DNA of 64,000 nucleotides from Crossaster papposus. Lineage: Eukaryota > Echinodermata > Asteroidea > Velatida > Solasteridae. The translations under genes and the position numbers were made by a program. Location: the NCBI GenBank assembly GCA_037893245.1, contig JBAIAA010000021.1:1426001-1490000 (forward strand), in the 5' to 3' direction. The notes under the pieces are model-generated. The model saw only the letters and a program-made list of their open reading frames with translations. It was not told where the DNA came from and did not search any database. Of this stretch, positions 61,929 to 64,000 are shown in pieces. Position 1 is the first letter of the stretch, and each line of letters starts with the position of its first letter.

Positions 61929-62115
61929 GTGACTCGCGTGTCTGGTTTGATAGCTCTGCCGGAAGACATCAACACATCCTTACAAGTGGCGCGAGATAAT
62001 TAACAGTGACGAAATCAACTCTGATCAATTCAATATTCAATTCAAGATGGTTTATTAAAACCACAAATCGTGGCCCACAGGCTAAATTGCATGTGGTTTA
62101 ACAATTGAATTTTAT

Positions 62116-62390
62116 TTCAAAGTGAACAAAGAAATTGGCAAGGCGGGATTTGAACCTGCATGATCCCCACAATGCCGCTTTCCAGGTGTATCGTAAAATT
62201 GGGCGTGATCCCCGGACACACGGAATTCTGGTGTTTATGACTTCTGACTAGCGCCCTCAAACAAAGATACTGACAATTCGGGACACCGCCAACATAGGGG
62301 AAAATAGCTCAGATAGTAGAGTGTCCGTCCGGTATTCCGGAGGTCGCAGGTTCAAATCTCGCCTTGCCAACTGTCTTCGTTCACTTTGAA
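62116..62390. repeat. Head-to-head tRNA-like SINE pair
   Basis: TTCAAAGTGAACAAAG and GGCAAGGCGGGATTTGAACC at 62116-62160 are mirrored at 62346-62390. Each arm holds a B-box (GGTTCAAATC), and the right one an A-box-like TAGCTCAGATAGTAGAG (62303). Acceptor and anticodon stems are poorly paired, so these are SINE-type relics and not tRNA genes. Confidence 0.55.
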
Positions 62391-62487
62391 ATGTATTGCA
62401 ATTTATTGGTTTCCTTGTGGTTTATTGTGTATTCATTATATTTTATGTTAACAATTAGCTAAAATAAATTTAAAATAAGAATATACA

Positions 62488-63102
62488 ATTACATCCTGAG
62501 CCACGCAGAGTTTAACAGGCTCTTGAATTGTCGCCCTCAAACCCTGCGGACATTCGCAGCAATCATTAAACAAGTTGGCCAATACATGATATGAACGTCC
62601 ATCCCTGGTAAAATGACAATTTCTACCACTATATTTAATTTTGTTAGCGTTTACGTAGCTTTTCAGTCTTTTGTGTTTTTGTATTCTGTATAATATATAA
62701 TAGCAAGGCTTTATTTCAGGTTCTGTAAGTTAATTTCCACAATTTTCCCGATTAATTACAATGTTTACGTGGGAGGATAAACATTTGTGAGAACACCTCG
62801 GATGTTAAAGCGAATGCACCAATAGAAATGCGCGTTGGTTCGCATGCCTTTGGCTGTTTTTCAAACCCCAGCTTTGTCTTCGTCTCAGGCTTCATTCATA
62901 CAGTTTAGCAATAGGCTGGAGCCCGAACGGATCCAAAGCCAGGGCTTGGGACATGGTCTTGGTCTGTTTGTAACGGAGGCTCTGATGAGGCCCATGATTT
63001 TGTTTTGCTAATAACCACGGATCTGGCCGAATGCCCGCAGGGGTTTGAGTGCTATTTAGTAGAAAGCGCGTAAAAGCGCTGCGTCGGGCTCAGGATGATA
63101 AC
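62488..63102. mobile_element. Non-autonomous element with about 60-80 bp TIRs
   Basis: CATCCTGAGCCACGCAG at 62491 and CCCTCAAACCCTGCGGACATTCG at 62535, here split as CCTCAAACCCTGCGG - CATTCG, answer GAATGCCCGCAGGGGTTTGAG and GCGTCGGGCTCAGGATG near 63030-63100. No coding sequence. Confidence 0.5.
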
Positions 63103-63654
63103 ATTGAGGATAAACATTACAATTATTAATAGTGCATATTATTATACCAACTGTTAATGATATTTTTGATGGATTTAAGTATACATTGTGTAACATTATT
63201 TAAGAAATTCGCTCCTTAAAAAAATTGAAACCAATTAGAAAAGGTTTATTAGGATTAGTATCATACTATACTATAAAGTAAAAACGCACCACCTTTAACT
63301 TAAAATTGCTTTTAGTTGGCTAATAACAATTTGTGTGGCTGTAGATAGTTTCAACTAGTGGCACTTGAATTTTGTATGTTTGTCATATTTGCTATAAGGT
63401 AAAGCGTAAACTTTAACTGGTCTTCTTTAGTTTTAGGACCATTTTGTCTTGGTTAAAGTCGTCGATGAATTTGTGAGATATGAACTACTCCAGTAGAGGG
63501 CGCTATAGCTTTAAAACATATAGAAACAATGAAAGTGCACTGTTCAGGACATATTCCTTGCAATTTGGTGGAACCTAATAACTTTGGTTTTCTGTTAGTT
63601 TTAGCAGATGGTAATAAAATAATGTACTAAAGATATATAGCGCTGTCATGTGTT
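63103..63654. other. Downstream region, no recognised feature
   Basis: AT-rich sequence before the tRNA-like gene. Nothing identified. Confidence 0.3.
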
Positions 63655-63727
63655 GGGGGATTAGCGCAAACGGTAGAGCGCCTGCTTTGCATGCGAGAGG
63701 TTCCGGGATCGATACCCGGATCTTCCA
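63655..63727 (+). tRNA. tRNA-Ala (anticodon TGC)-like gene
   Basis: 73 nt fold as a cloverleaf: acceptor GGGGGAT with ATCTTCC (two G-U pairs) and discriminator A; D arm GCGC...GAGC; anticodon arm CCTGC-TTTGCAT-GCGAG with TGC; T arm CCGGG-ATCGATA-CCCGG. The acceptor start and loop resemble eukaryotic tRNA-Ala. The T loop starts A rather than T and some stems carry mismatches, so a degenerate or SINE-related copy is possible. No clear T-run terminator follows directly. Confidence 0.55.
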
Positions 63728-64000
63728 AATTGTCTTTCTCGCTTACCTTTTACTGGCATTTCTTCATAATTATTGAACTAAACAAAAACGTGTTTTGCTA
63801 CACATATTGCCTTTTAAAATTGTACTAACGGAAAACGTTGTGTCTTGCCACAGCCAACCCCTATAGACATTGTCTCTGTTTTAAGAATAGTTCTCCTTTT
63901 ACTTTAAATCTTAGAATTAGGCAACTGCTATCTCTTTCCTATAACTCGTTTCTCGACCGTGAATACAATATGTTCTCATACGCCTCCTAACGAAGAATAC
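63728..64000. other. Right edge of the window, no recognised feature
   Basis: AT-rich sequence; nothing identified. Confidence 0.3.

Overview
The window is animal nuclear DNA. Ten short exons with conserved GT/GC-AG borders and matched intron phases, encoding extracellular HYR and discoidin (F5/8 type C) domains, lie among long introns made largely of transposable elements. The SINE with an ATT tail, the DIRS, Academ-like and Penelope-like elements and the HYR/discoidin domain mix suggest a marine invertebrate deuterostome (echinoderm, hemichordate or cephalochordate). I cannot name the species.

Host gene (+ strand, 1718-61928). Exon 1 encodes a signal peptide. Exon 2 encodes a Cys-containing segment I do not recognise, exon 3 an HYR domain, exons 4-6 a first discoidin domain and exons 7-9 a second. 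A tiny exon 10 supplies the last codons if a GC-AG intron is used. All ten pieces join in one frame (1416 nt, 471 aa). Intron 1 (28.4 kb), intron 6 (7.4 kb) and intron 7 (19.4 kb) carry most of the mobile DNA.

Layout. 1-13 kb: fold-back/MITE-type elements, SINE pieces, two LINE fragments and a Penelope relic. 13.3-26.3 kb: a complex bounded by about 160-bp direct repeats, holding a whole-looking Ty3/Gypsy element with matching LTRs (13760-23302) and a short non-autonomous LTR element (24324-26159). 26.7-29.2 kb: a broken Gypsy fragment. 31.4-33.6 kb: a TIR-bounded element full of TCGTG/GATCG words. 34.6-41.5 kb: a palindromic copy of the exon 2/intron 2 boundary, then a LINE split by a solo LTR, which is split by a 3.6-kb long-TIR element, which carries a TTAA-type MITE. 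42.2-43.4 kb: Penelope-like 3' sequences with a hammerhead-type ribozyme motif and a GIY-YIG endonuclease fragment. 43.6-60.4 kb: a DIRS-type element whose gag/RT part is present as three head-to-tail 3105-bp units. Its ITR was entered by an Academ-like DNA transposon, itself entered by a fold-back/MULE-like element. 61.3-64 kb: the last host exons, an inverted tRNA-SINE pair, a TIR element and a tRNA-Ala-like gene.

No bacterial-type operons, CRISPR arrays or rRNA were seen. The strongest unusual signals are the DIRS/Academ chimeric tandem array, the inverted copy of a host splice donor, the hammerhead motif inside a palindrome, and the layered nesting, which gives a relative insertion order.
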